This document shows positions 38,287-50,466 of a DNA stretch of 64,000 nt, one piece after another (the stretch's first letter is position 1; each line of letters starts with the position of its first letter). Source of the DNA: Haematobia irritans (Eukaryota > Arthropoda > Insecta > Diptera > Muscidae); the NCBI RefSeq assembly GCF_050003625.1, contig NC_134400.1:45122557-45186556 (forward strand), in the 5' to 3' direction. A program made the position numbers and the translations under genes. Below the pieces are notes generated by a model that saw only the letters and a list, made by a program, of their open reading frames with translations, ran no database searches and was not told the DNA's origin.

Positions 38287-39706
38287 TTTTTATACCCTCC
38301 ACCATAGGATGGGGGTATATTAACTTTGTCATTCCGTTTGTAACACATCGAAATATTGCTCTAAGGCCCCATAAAGTATATATATTCTGGGTCGTGGTGA
38401 AATTCTGAGTCGATCCGAGCATGTCCATCCGTCCGTCTGTTGAAATCACGCTAACTTCCGACCGAAACAAGCTATCGACTTGAAACTTGGCACAAGTAGT
38501 TGTTATTGATGTAGGTCAGATGGTATTGCAAATGGGCCATATCGGTCCACTTTTACGTATAGCCCCCATATAAACGGACCCCCAAATTTGGCTTGCGAGG
38601 CCTCTAAGAGAAGCAAATTTCATCCGACCCGGCTGAAATTTGGTATCTGGTGTTAGTATATGGTCTCTAACAACCACGCAAAAATTGGTCCACATCGGTC
38701 CATAATTTTATATAGTCCCCATATAAACCGATCCCCCGATTTGGCTTGCAGAGCCTCTAAGAGAAACAATTTTCATCCGATCTGGCTGAAATTTGGTATA
38801 TGGTGTTAGTATGTGGTCTCTAATAACCATGCGAAAATTGGTCAATATCGGTCCATAATTATATATAGCCCCCATATAAACCGATCCCCCGATTTGGCTT
38901 GCGGAGCCTCTAAGAGAAGCAAATTTCATCCGATCCGGCTGAAATTTGGTACATGGTGTTAGTATATGGTTTTTAACAACCATGCGAAAATTGGTCAATA
39001 TCGGTCCATAGTTATATATAGCCCCCATATAAACCGATCCCCCGATTTGGCTTGCGGAGCCTCTAAGAGAAGTAAATTTCATCCGATCCGGCTGAAATTT
39101 GGTACATGGTGTTAGTATATGGTCTCTAACAACCATGCAAAAATTGGTCCATATCGGTCCATAATTATATATAGCCCCCATATAAACCGATCAACAGATT
39201 TGACCTCCGGAGCCTCTTAGAAGGCCAAAATTTATCTGATTCAGTTGAAATTTGGTACGTGATGTTAATATATGGCCTCAAACACCCATGCAAAAATTGG
39301 TCGATATCGGTCCATAATTATATATAGGCCCCATATAAACCGATCCCCAGATTTGACCTCCGGAGCACCTTGGAAGAGCAAAATTCTTCCCATTCGGTTG
39401 AAATTTGGTACGTGATGTTAGTATAGGGTATCCAACAACCATGCAGGAATTGGTTCCTATCAGTTAATAATAATATATAGCTCCCATATAAACCGATCCC
39501 CAGATTTGACCTTCGGTGCCTTTTGGAGAAACAAAATTCATCCGATCTGGTTGAAATTTGGTACGTGGTGGTAGCATATGATATTTAACAACCATGTGAG
39601 TTGAAATTTCTGGATGACAGTCTTTCGTAGAAGTTTCTACGCAATCCATGGTGGAGGGTACATAAGATTCGGCCTGGCCGAACTTACGGCCGTATATACT
39701 TGTTTT
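38287..39706 (-). mobile_element. Rep-A element, complete ends, no 29-bp array
   Basis: From 'tttttataccctccaccata' to 'cgtatatacttgtttt', with the hairpin ttcggcctggccgaa at 39668-39682. It contains about six 153-bp units. Near 39595 the 5' leader and 29-bp array are missing ('ttgaaatttctggatgac' fuses a unit to the 5' end), so this is an internally deleted form. A 157-codon minus-strand ORF (38708-39181) is a repeat artefact. Confidence 0.8.
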
Positions 39707-39707
39707 C

Positions 39708-40089
39708 ATTGATTCTATTAATAATTTAGTTAAACTTTTTAATTAAATCAATTAAACAATTAATTGAGTTTTGCAATCGAGATCGATTCATTTTTGTAAA
39801 TTAAATTTTTAATTGGAACAATTAATTGTTTAATAAAAACCGCGAAAATGTTCACTCATTTTTTCAACCAACTTTCTGTGTTCTTAGTTTGATTAGTCTT
39901 GCGAGTTTGGTTAAATAGTTAATTGCATAAATTAATTTGTTAATTAAAAATGTTTAATCATGACCTAATTGACATAATGTTTCTAATTTGATTAAAAAGT
40001 TAATTGTATCAATTAATTTTTTAATTGAAAAAGTTTCCACCTTCAATTAACTTTTTAATTGGAAATATTTTGGTGATATTTTTTCTGGG
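39708..40089. mobile_element. M1 MITE, truncated
   Basis: 'attaatt'-rich body ending 'ggtgatattttttctggg'. The left terminus is lost against Rep-A. Confidence 0.6.
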
Positions 40090-40650
40090 TATGACTCATC
40101 TCAACTAAAGGGTGATTTTTTAAGAGCTATAGGAAAATGTTTCAAAAGAAAAACACTTAAAATTCAGAAAAATACATGCTATTTGAATCTTTTGTACGGT
40201 CCATACACAGAAAAACGTACGTAGTTAAACTAATACTAAATTCAAGTCATTTTTATGGCAAAAAAAAATTTAAATTTTATTTTTTTTTCGAAATTTCCAA
40301 TAGAATTTTCCTTTTTTTTAAGTATGTCTCAAACGTTTTACGAACTAATCGTGGGTATAAAGTTCAATGACAAAACACATAAGTTCAATATCAACTAAAG
40401 CAGAAGAATATTTTCGTACAATTCTCAAAAATCGTAAGAAGCTTTTACAATGGTTGTGACTGATCGGCACTCCAAAATCGATAACTCTGCTTATTTGCAT
40501 ACCAATTGAGCCAAAAGTGAGCTGGCCAAAAAATGGAAGAAGCGCACGAAGAACTTTTTTAGATCAAATGTAGCCAAAAATGTGCTGGCCAAAAAATGGA
40601 AGAAGCGCGCGATGGACTTTCTTCAGACCAAACTGAAGATGTTTCACAGT

Positions 40651-41695
40651 CATTAGCGTAACTAGACAATTTTCCTAGGGGGGGCTATAGCCCCCCTAGA
40701 TAAAAATTTATAGACTGAACTTATAGGTTCAATTAAAGTTTTATTTCATAAAATTGAATAAAAAATTAGGCATCAAAATAACTCGACAATTAATTTATAA
40801 TAAAGCAAATAAAAGTAGTTCCACACTTTTCCCAGCAAAAAAGTTGTGAGTTGTTCTAAAGGCACAACTTTAAAAGTACTTCCAAAAATGTCCTCAATTA
40901 TTTTAACTAACCAGGAAGTTTTTTTACTTCATTTTTTCATATTTTAATGTGTAATTTTTTGTTTTCTTTTTTTTTCAAATAGTTTAAAAAAAGAGTAAGA
41001 ATAAATAAATTGGTACAAATTATTTAAAATGTGTACCAATTTACCACAAAACTGCTAAATCCATTATAGAAAAATCGATGATTTTATTATTAGAGAAAAA
41101 ACGTTTCAAACAAGCGTCAGAATTAAAAATCATTAAAACAGTATAAAAATTATTTGTTTGGGAAAATATCACAAAATTTTTTAATTCACATTCAAAACAC
41201 TGAATTCGGATCTCACCTTAAGAAGTGATGCAAATTCATTGCAACGGCTGTTGAAACGGTGGACATTACAAGCTCATATTATATTCATTGCTTCTCCGCC
41301 AATTTTGCACCACTTCTAGACACAAAAAGAACATTTTCACTACTTTTTCGGTGACGCTTTTTCGCAGCGTTATTAAGATATTAATTTATGAAAGAATTGA
41401 TAATAATATCAATTACTATTTTTTTAATTAAATTGACTAAACTAAATCAATCATAAGTTCAACCACAGCTTTATTTCATAAATATCTGACTTCAAACATT
41501 CGATTGTTCATGAAAGTCTTTAGCGTAACTTTGTGCGATTGTATATACTCGTTTAATTTTTATAAAAATTAAAAAAACTATTGACATTTATTGATAAATG
41601 TAAAATCATAAATAGAGTTTCAAATTCTGGGGGGGGGGCTAAAATTTTTCTGGGGGGGTCTAAGCCCCCTCCCCAGAGGCCTTCCTACGCTTATG
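40651..41695. mobile_element. hAT-type element with perfect 8-bp TSD
   Basis: 1045 bp with ends CATTAGCGTA / TACGCTTATG and the target duplication ttcacagt at 40643-40650 and 41696-41703. Subterminal G/C runs ('cctagggggggctatagccc', 'gggggggtctaagccccct') could form hairpins. An inverted M5 occupies about 40835-41355. It encodes no transposase. Confidence 0.8.
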
Positions 41696-41722
41696 TTCAC
41701 AGTGAAACAAAACACAAAACCA

Positions 41723-42239
41723 CACTCAAAAAAAAGTGAACTCTCTATTTCACTAAAGCCAATTTAACTTTATTTTAGTTCATGGAATTATTATGTTTAG
41801 AGAAAGTTTTCTTTACTCTAATAATTTTTTATGTACGTTAGTTAAATTAACTAAACCCGAGGAAAAAAATATACTCCAATGAAGCATAAAGATGAACTAA
41901 ATTCGTGTCTTCCACAAAATAGTTCAGAATTTTTTTAAATTTGTAAATTTTACTAAAAGTGCGTCCATCATGAACTTCGTATGTCACTAAAGATATTCTT
42001 GCAATTTTGAACACCCAGTTTTTCCTTCAAACTACAAAATTTTCTTTAACAAGTGAAAAAACTTAGTTATGTCTAATAAATTTTCTTGAATTTGTCGAAA
42101 AATATGTACTTATTTTTATGACATCGGCTTGATCCCAACGTTTATAATACTGTTTAGTTAAAATTTTCTACAAATATTCAAAATTTTCTAAAATTAACTG
42201 AAAGTTTTCTTCCTGGTGGGTTCACTGTTTTTTCAGTGC
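41723..42239. mobile_element. M2 MITE, inverted copy
   Basis: 517 bp from CACTCAAAAAAAAGTGAAC to GTTCACTGTTTTTTCAGTG, the reverse complement of the 3577 copy. The flanks read CA rather than TA on both sides. Confidence 0.75.
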
Positions 42240-42312
42240 AGTGTTGCTAAAAATATAATAGGTAATAAATCACCCTTTACTAACCCAAAATCCTAAAATT
42301 TTCCTCAGTGTA

Positions 42313-42444
42313 CACAGAAAAACTATCACCAATATTTAAGTTAAAAAATAATTGATTGAAGAAGTTTCAATTGGATTAAATCAATTTCATGAAATTGAAG
42401 TAAACCATATTCTTTCTGCGCAATCAAAATTGTTTCTCTCAGTG
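42313..42444. mobile_element. M1 MITE, 132-bp minimal copy
   Basis: CACAGAAAAACTATCACC to TTTCTCTCAGTG with TA at 42311-42312 and 42445-42446. Removing it gives 'cctcagtgtacagatattc'. Confidence 0.65.
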
Positions 42445-42543
42445 TACAGATATTCTTATATTATACATTTTGGAGAAGATAAATTATCGGAAGCTGATTA
42501 TCTTATTTCCGGAAATGATGACGACAATTCAATGAGATGTTAA
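42445..42543 (+). other. possible terminal exon fragment
   Basis: An open stretch ending TAA at 42541-42543 encodes an acidic tail (DKLSEADYLISGNDDDNS). It follows pyrimidine-AG sequence both before and after the M1 insertion. No family was recognised, and a chance ORF is the main alternative. Confidence 0.2.
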
Positions 42544-42951
42544 GTAAATCGTTATGATGGTGGTGGTGAAATTTGATTTTGCCAAAAATTGTGGATTATC
42601 GTAAAAACTTGTTTCACTGGGTCTTATTTTGTGCCGTTAATTGCGCTTTGTACAAAAGTGAAATATAAACATATTAAATATAAATGTGTAGTAGCTTTTG
42701 AAATTAAATACTATCTCTCAGCGTCAATACAAGTTATAGTAGTAAAATAAAAATACAAAATACCTGTTTTAGAGTTAGATTCATTTTGCCCTATCGACAA
42801 TATTGCCAATAAACAAATCATATTTGGCGGTTATTTGTTAGACTCTTCATTCTTAGCAAACGGGTCAGTAGGCGTTTTTAGACAGATAGAACGACAATAA
42901 GCTTTTCTTTAATACGTAACAAAGCATTCTTTTATCGAAAACTGGTCTATA
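42544..42951. other. no recognised feature
   Basis: AT-rich sequence with 'aataaa'-type words but no defined element. Confidence 0.3.
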
Positions 42952-43673
42952 CACTCATAGAAAAAAACTATATTATTGATAGCAAATGTAGAATTCTGTA
43001 TTTCAGCGAAGTCTTTCCTTTCACTACCGAATTAAACCTAATGATACAAACTTTAATTTAATTTTTTAGCATGTAGAAAAAATTGTAATTATGAGGGCCT
43101 ACCTCAATTAGCTAAAAAGCCTTATGAGTTTGTTCTGAAAACTTGATTGTTAAAGAAGTTCATAAAAACATTGTAGTGCCCACCAATGTAGAAAATACTT
43201 ATAGCATATTTAAATCACAGCACCAACGAAATTTGTTAGTAGGGACAGCAGAAAAGTCTGCTAAAACAGCAGAAAGTCTGCTGAAAAAGGGACAGCAGTC
43301 ACTGTTTGCTGAAATAGCAAACATTTCCTGCTATTTTTTAAGCTCGATTACACTAAAACATGTTTTATTTTGGAGCGTTCCTAACAGAATTAACACAATA
43401 TTTTATGAATATCTAAAGTATTTGACCAAAAATCGGAATATTTATCGAATTGAGGCATAACAGCAAACAAAATGTTTGCTGATCGTATTTAGGAGCTTGT
43501 AAGTATATTACAGAGCAAAAATATACCGAAAACTACTTTTGGTTCTTAAATATGCTTTGGGGAAAATTGTATAACCTAAAAATTTTATAAATTGTTGTTC
43601 ATTAGGCCCTGAAATACAAAAATATAACAGCAGACATCGACTGCTGTTTTTAGCAGACTTTTTTCTGTGAGTG
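42952..43673. mobile_element. M11 MITE with repeated 'cagcaga' hairpins
   Basis: 722 bp with ends CACTCATAGAAAAAAAC / TTTTTTCTGTGAGTG and TA target (42950-42951, 43674-43675). Several 'agcagaaaagtctgct' style inverted motifs lie at 43245-43330 and at the right end. The 105-codon ORF inside (43143-43460, TTG start) looks incidental. Confidence 0.65.
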
Positions 43674-43759
43674 TACTTTAAATTAACATCGAGAAATAAA
43701 TCGAAACTATGTGGGGAGTTTGCGTTTGCTGTCGTTTTTCAACGTCCTCTGTAGAGGTC

Positions 43760-46700
43760 GGTTGGTAGAATTCTTGATGTTTTGGATGACTTTGCAAAAT
43801 ATTCCTTCTCAACTAAGAGATACTTCACAAGTTTCTCCTATAATAAAATTTTGGCAAAGTTTTCTATCGAATTGATATTTTCTAAAGAAATAAAATTTTG
43901 AGAAAATTTTCTATATAATTAAAATTTCGACAAAATTTTTATAGAAATAAAATTCTAATAAAATCCCAGCAAAAAAAGCGTCGCCAAAAAAGTAGTGAAA
44001 ATGTCCTTTTTGGATCCGGAAGTGATGCAAAATTGGCGCAGAAGCGATGAATTTAACATGGGCTTGTCATAGGACGGATGTCCACCATTTCAACAGCCGT
44101 TGCTCTGAATATGCACCACTTCTTTAAATGTGATTCGAATTCAGTCTTTTGGATGTGAATTAATAAATTTTGTGGTATTTTGACAAATAATTAATTTTTA
44201 TAATTTTTATTGGATTCTAACGCTTGTCGGAAACGTTTGACCTCAAATATTTTCAAAAATGCACATTTTTTTCAGATTGGATTTAGTATTTATTTCGACA
44301 AAATTTTAATGATTTGTACCATTTTATGAATTCTTATTCTGTTTTTAATCTATTTGAAACAAAAAAAGTTAAAATTATCCATTGAAAGTATGAAAAAACC
44401 AAGTTATAAAAATTTTAATTAAAAGAACTTCCTGGGTAGTTAAAATAAAGAACATCATTGGGAGTGCATCTTCTGGAAGTGCTTTTAAAGTTGTGCCTTT
44501 GGAAGAACTTCCAAATTTTTTGCTGGGATGTTGTATAGAAATAAATTGTTGCCAAATTTCAATGGAAATAAAATTTTTACAAAGTTTTATATCGAATTGA
44601 CATTTTCTAAAGAAATAAAATTTTGACATAATATTCTGAAGAAAATTTTCTATAGAAATAAAATTTTGACAAAATTTTTGGACAAAGTTTTCTATCGATT
44701 GACATTTTCTAAAGAAATAAAATTTTGACATAATATTCTAAAGAAATAAAATTTTGAGAAAATTTTCTATAGAAATAAAATTTTGACAAAATTTTCTATC
44801 GAAATAAAATTTTGACAACATTTTCTATAGAAATAAATTTTTGAAAAAATTTTCTATAGAAATAAAATTTTTACAAAATATTCTATAGAAACAAAATTTT
44901 TACAATATTTTCTATAGAAATAAAATTTTTACAATATTTTCTATAGAAATAAAATTTTGTCGAAAATTTCTAAAGAAATACAAATTTGTCAAAATTTACT
45001 ATAGAAATAAAATTTTGACAAAATTTTCTATAGAAATAAATTTTTGAAAAAAATTTCTATAGAAATAAAATTTTTACAAAATATTCTATAGAAACAAAAT
45101 TTTAACAATATTTTCTATAGAAATAACATTTTTACAATATTTTCTATAGAAATAAAATTTTGTCGAAAATTTCTATAGAAATACAAATTTCTCAAAATTT
45201 TCTATAGAAATAAAATTTTGACAAAATTTTCTATAGAAATAAAATTTTGACAAAATTTTCTATGGAAACAAAATTTTGACAAAATTTTCTATAGAAATAA
45301 AATTTTGACAAAATTTTCTATCGAAATGATATTTTCTAAAGAAATAAAATTTTGAGAAAATTTTCTATAGAAATAAAATTTTGACAAAATTTTTATAGGA
45401 ATAAAATTCTGATAAAATGTTGTATAGAAATAAAATGTTGACAAAATTTCAATGGAAATAAAATTTTTACAAAGTTTTCTATCGAATTGACATTTTCTAA
45501 AGAAATAAAATTTTGACATAATATTCTAAAGAAATAAAATACTGAGAAAATTTTCTATAGAAATAAAATTTTTACAATATTTTCTATAGAAATAAAATTT
45601 TTACAATATTTTCTATAGAAATAAAATTTTTACAATATTTTCTATAGAAATAAAATTTTGTCGAAAATTTCTATAGAAATAAAATTTTGTCAAAATTTTC
45701 TATAGAAATACAATTTTGCCAGAATTTTCTATAGAAATACAATTTTGTCAATTTTGACAAAATTTTCTATAGAAATAAATTTTTGACAAAATATTCTATA
45801 GAAATAAAATTTTGGTAAAATTTTCTATAGAAACAAAATTTTGACAAAATTTTCTATAGAAATAAAATTTACATTTTCTAAAGAAATAAAATTTTGACAT
45901 AATATTGTAAAGAAATAAAATGTTGAGAAAATTTTCTATAGAAATAAAATTTTGACAAAATTTTTTGGAAAAGTTTTCTATCGAATTGACATTTTCTAAA
46001 GAAATAAAATTTTGACATAATATTCTAAAGAAATAAAATTTTGAGAAAATTTTCTAGAGAAATAAAATTTTGACAAAATGTTTATAGGAATAAAATTATT
46101 ATAAAATTTTCTATAGAAATAAAATTTTGGCAAATATTTGCTATAGAATTACAATTTTTGGCAAAATTTTCTATAGAAATAAAACTTTGACAAAATTTTC
46201 TATAGAAATAAATTTTTGGCAAAATATTCTATAGAAATAAAATTTTGGTAAAATTTTCTATAGAAACAAAATTTTGACGAAATTTTCTATAGAAATAAAA
46301 TTTTGACAAATTTCATCTAGAAATAAAGTTTTTGATAAAATTTTCCAAAGAAACAAAATTTTGACAAAATTTTCTATAGAAATACAATTTTGACAAAATT
46401 TTCTATAGAGTTGATATTTTCTAGAGAAATAAAATTTTGAGAAAATTTTCGATAGATATAAAATTTTGACAAAATTTGTGTAGGAATAAAATTATGATAA
46501 AATTTTCTATAGAAATAAAATTTTGGCAAATATTTTCTATAGAAATACAATTTTTGGCAAAATTTGACAAAAATTGACAAAATTTTCTATACAAATAAAT
46601 TTTTGACAAAATTTCCTCTAGAAATAAAATTTTGATAAAATTTTCTATAGAAACAAAATTTTGACAAAATTTTCTATAGAAATTAAATTTTGACAACATT

Positions 46701-47456
46701 TTCTATAGAAATAAAATTTTGACAAAATTTTCTATAGAAATAAAATTTTGACAAAATTTTCTTTAGAAATAAAATTTTGACAAAATTTTCTATAGAAATA
46801 AAATTTTGACAAAATTTCCTCTAGAAATAAAATTTTGATAAAATATTCTATAGAAACAAAATTTTGACAAAATTTTCTATCGAAATAAAATTTTGACAAA
46901 ATTTTCTATAGAAATAAATTTTTGACAAAATTTTCTATAGAAATAAAATTTTTACAAAATATTCTATAGAAACAAAATTTTTACAATATTTTCTATAGAA
47001 ATAAAATTTTTACAATATTTTCTATAGAAATAAAACTTTGTCGAAAATTTCTATAGAAATAAAATGTTGTCAAAAATTTCTATAGAAATACAATTTTGTC
47101 AAAATTTTCTACAGAAATACAATTTTGTCAGAATTTTCTATAGAAATAAAATTTTGACAAAATTTGACAAAATTTTCTATAGAAATAAATTTTTGACAAA
47201 ATATTCTATAGAAATAAAATTTTGGTAAAATTTTCTATAGAAACAAAATTTTGACAACATTTTCTATAGAAATAAAATTTTGACAAAATTTCCTCTAGAA
47301 ATAAAATTTTGACGAAATTTTCTATAGAAATAAAATTTTGACAAAATTTTCTATAGAAATAAAATTTTTATAAAAATTTCTATAGAAATAAAATTTTGAC
47401 AGAATTTTCTATAGAAATAAAATTTTGACAAAATTTTCTATAGAAATGAAATTTTG
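43760..47456 (+). repeat. large 29-bp array of hAT-MITE origin
   Basis: Starts with the leader 'ggttggtagaattcttgatg' shared with 12724, then about 110 units of 29 bp up to 47456, broken by a complete M5 MITE at 43975-44527. Variant units alternate in higher-order blocks (for example 'ttttacaatattttctatag' runs at 44890, 45090, 45560 and 46980), suggesting local amplification of multi-unit blocks. There is no right terminus. Confidence 0.85.
43975..44527. mobile_element. M5 MITE, complete
   Basis: 553 bp with ends CCCAGCAAAAAAAG / AAATTTTTTGCTGGG, inserted in the 29-bp array. It contains 'caacagccgttgctctgaat' and 'aaagttgtgcctttggaaga'. Relatives are at 23832, 34295 and about 40835 (inverted). 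Confidence 0.7.
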
Positions 47457-47457
47457 G

Positions 47458-47594
47458 GGGACTACATTGAAGCATTTATTCAGGAGATAGTAAACGAAAT
47501 GTTGGAAAGAGTATGCCAAAATTTGACTAAGCGGATGGAACATTTGAGGCATAATCGCGGTTAATACTTGCATGAAATAATCTTCAAAAAGTAA
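47458..47594 (+). pseudogene. mariner-type transposase C-terminal relict
   Basis: About 45 codons ending at TAA (47592-47594) match in layout the C-terminus of the DD41D transposase at 57785-58438: RMEHLRHNRG, then an in-frame TAA, then YLHEIIFKK. Nothing upstream of it survives; the 29-bp array directly precedes it. Confidence 0.7.
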
Positions 47595-48379
47595 GACTTC
47601 TTGTATTTCTGAATTTTATATATTTTGTTTCTCAAAATTTTTTTTTTGTACTTGCTGTTGTACAAGTAAAAAAAAGAAGAAAAATTTATAATTTTAACAT
47701 TAGGTTTAATTCGTTTAAATAGTGAAATGGCTAATATCCACATATAGTTGGCCCCATTTCTACGTCAGTTCTTTCGAACTTGTTTTTTAAAGTTTCTCAA
47801 CGATAAACAATTGACCCAACTATTAAGAAAATTGTTTTCCTTAATTGTCAACTATTCGAAAGCCCCATGCCACATCGTACCATATAAAATATTGTCGCTA
47901 GGAGAATTTCCATGATCCATGATAGATACCTTTGGGTAAGCTTCGATATTGCCGGACTTTTGATTGCAATTATTTTACTATCGTAAAATATTAATTTAGT
48001 ACTGCAATAAAGTGTGAATACATTGTATGGATAATTACTCACATTATCATCACACATCTCATTTTTTATTATGGCTTCCTAATAAAATGATCAATTTCAA
48101 GCTATTAGTTAATTTTATTATTGTTTTCTTATTTAAGGTTCATTATATAAAACGCCTAATGGAATAATACAACGATATTACATTTACATTTGCCCTAAAC
48201 CCAGTGTTTTTGGACAAAGCGTTCGTCAATTTTGAATAAACTTTATTCACTTTTATTTAATTATGTGTGTCATTCAGAATATAGTGGGTCCTGGACATTA
48301 AAAAACCAAAATTAACAAAATTTCCTGAATTTGTATTTATTTCCTTATTTAATTCCTTTAATGCTTTCCTAATAATTAT
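47595..48379. other. no recognised feature
   Basis: AT-rich unique sequence. A TATA-like 'ccatataaaatattg' occurs near 47880, but no gene start is supported. Confidence 0.35.
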
Positions 48380-49935
48380 TTTTATACCCTCCACCATAGG
48401 ATGGGGGTATATTAACTTTGTCATTCCGTTTGTAACACATCGAAATATTGCTCTAAGACCCCATAAAGTATATATATTCTGGGTCGTGGTGAAATTCTGA
48501 GTCGATCTAAGCATGTCCGTCCGTCTGTCCGGCTGTCCGTCCGTCTGTGGAAATCACGCTAACTTCCGAACGAAACTGCTATCGACTTGAAACTTGGCAC
48601 AAGTAGTTGTTATTGATGTAGGTCGGATGGTATTGAAAATGGGCCATATTGGCCCACGTTTACGTATAGCCCCCATATAAACCGATCCCCAAATTTGGCT
48701 TGCGGAGCCTTCCGGAGCAGCAAAATTCATCCGATCCGGTTGAAATTTGGTACGTGGTCTAAGTATACGGTCTCTAACAACCATGCAAAAATTGGTCCAT
48801 ATCGGTCCATAATTATATATAGCCCCCATATAAACCGATCCCCAGATTTGACCTCCGGAGCCTCTTGGAGGGGCAAAATTCATCCGATCCGTTTGAAATT
48901 GGGTACCTGATGTTAGTATACGGTCTCTAACAAGCATGCAAAAATTGTTCCATATCGGTCCATAATTATATATAGCTCCCATATAAACCGATCCCCAGAT
49001 TTGAACTCTGGAGCCTCTTGGATGAGCAAAATTCATCCGATCCAATTGAAATTTAGTACGTGGTGTGAGTATATGGTCTCTAACAACCATGCAAAAATTG
49101 GTCCATATCGGTCCATAGTTATATATAGCTCCCATATAAACCGATCCCCAGATTAAACCTCCGGAGCCTCTTGGAGGTGCAAAAGTCATCCGATGCGGTT
49201 GAAATTTGGTACATTTCGTTAGTATATGGCCTCTAACAGCCATGTAAAAATTGTCAAATTTCATTACTATAGAAAGTTTTGTCAAAATTTCATTTCCATA
49301 GAAAGTTTTGTAAAAAGTTTATTTCTATAGCAATGTTTGTCAACATTTTATTTCCATAGAAAATTTTGTCAAAATTTTATTTCTATAGAAAATTTTGTAA
49401 AAAATTTATTTCTGTAGAAAATTTTGTCAACATTTTATTTCTATAGACAATTTTGTCAACATTTTATTTCTATAGAACATTTTGTCAACATTTTATTTCT
49501 ATAGAAAATTTTGTCAACATTTTATTTCTATAGAAAATTTTGTCAAAATTTTATTGCTATAGAAAATTTTGTCAACATTTTACTTCCATAGAAAATTTTG
49601 TCAACATTTTATTTCTATAGAAAATTTTGTCAAGTTTTTATTTCTATAGAAAATTTTGTCAAAATTTTATTTCTATAGAAAATTTTGTCAAACTGAATTA
49701 TATACGTATTTAATCGGCCTTTTTTTTTTGTTTAATATATACCCCTTATGGACTAACTTACAATTTAGAAGACAGTGTTAAAAAGTTTTACGATACCTTG
49801 CCATCGGCAAGTGTTATCGCAACCCAAGTAATTCGATTGTGGATGACAGCCTTTAGTAGAAGTTCCTACGCAATCCATGGTGGAGGGTACATAAGATTCG
49901 GCCTGGCCGAACTTACGGCCGTATATACTTGTTTT
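48380..49935 (-). mobile_element. Rep-A element, complete with 29-bp array
   Basis: 'tttttataccctccaccata' to 'cgtatatacttgtttt'. It contains four 153-bp units (to about 49250), a reversed 29-bp array of about 15 units (49255-49690), then the leader with 'catacgtggtat'-type sequence and the hairpin ttcggcctggccgaa (49897-49911). The 243-codon minus-strand ORF (48554-49285) is kept open by the 51-codon period. Confidence 0.85.
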
Positions 49936-49974
49936 ATCTAATATTAATTATTAGCTTTCACTTTTGAAACTTTT

Positions 49975-50380
49975 ATTCATTGACATTTAACAACTACTCC
50001 GCTATTACAAAATATGGTAGAAATGAATCGAGGAACTTTCTTTTTAAGCGATTCTTGGTTGACGCTCGCTAAGTGTGATTGTGCGGAGTCCTGTTGGAAT
50101 GTCTTTGGTCCTTGGCGGCCGAAATGCTTACATGCCCAGGGCTTCAATACTGTCTTTAGGGCATTTTCCTAAAAATAACATATTCGATATTTATTTTGAC
50201 GCCACGGCCGATGATTACGAGCGGGAAGCGCCCATCGGCTACACTTGACTTCTGGTAACCAATCGAATCGTTTTCTGGTGAAACCCAAATTCGGTAACTT
50301 GCCACTCTCATACAAGGGGAACAACTCATCGATGAGCTCTTGGACTTTTTGGTTTGCATCTGTTCTCACAATGTGTTCAG
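49975..50380 (-). pseudogene. Tc1/mariner-superfamily transposase relict
   Basis: Minus strand, frames interrupted. One frame reads GRFPLVIIGRGVKIN (about 50255-50190), and another reads VLKPWACKHFG then TFQQDSAQSH (about 50148-50065). This is the region around the second catalytic Asp of IS630/Tc1/mariner-type DDE enzymes. The first and third catalytic residues are not seen. At least one frameshift separates the two pieces. Confidence 0.6.
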
Positions 50381-50466
50381 CTCACGAGCGAGTTTTTTAC
50401 CACTGTAACATGGATTTCGATCAAATCAGACCTTCTCTTTTCGGATTATTTCCAGTGTTGTTACCG

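Larger units (their letters stand above)
40108..42277. mobile_element. mariner-type non-autonomous element hosting other elements
   Basis: Ends AAGGGTGATTTTTTAAG and AATAAATCACCCTT with TA on both sides (40106-40107, 42278-42279). The terminal sequence matches the DD41D mariner at 57613-58547. No transposase is visible. The interior at 40440-40640 has two tandem 'ctggccaaaaaatggaagaa' blocks of unknown origin. A hAT-type element (40651-41695) and an M2 MITE (41723-42239) sit inside. Confidence 0.7.

Noticed and set aside
44375..46700. Minus-strand ORFs of the type SKFYFYRKFCQNFISIENF
   Set aside because: Translations of the 29-bp array; three units give 29 residues. They appear wherever the array does.
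43760..47456. CRISPR-like array
   Set aside because: Units are contiguous 29-mers without unique spacers, in eukaryotic DNA.
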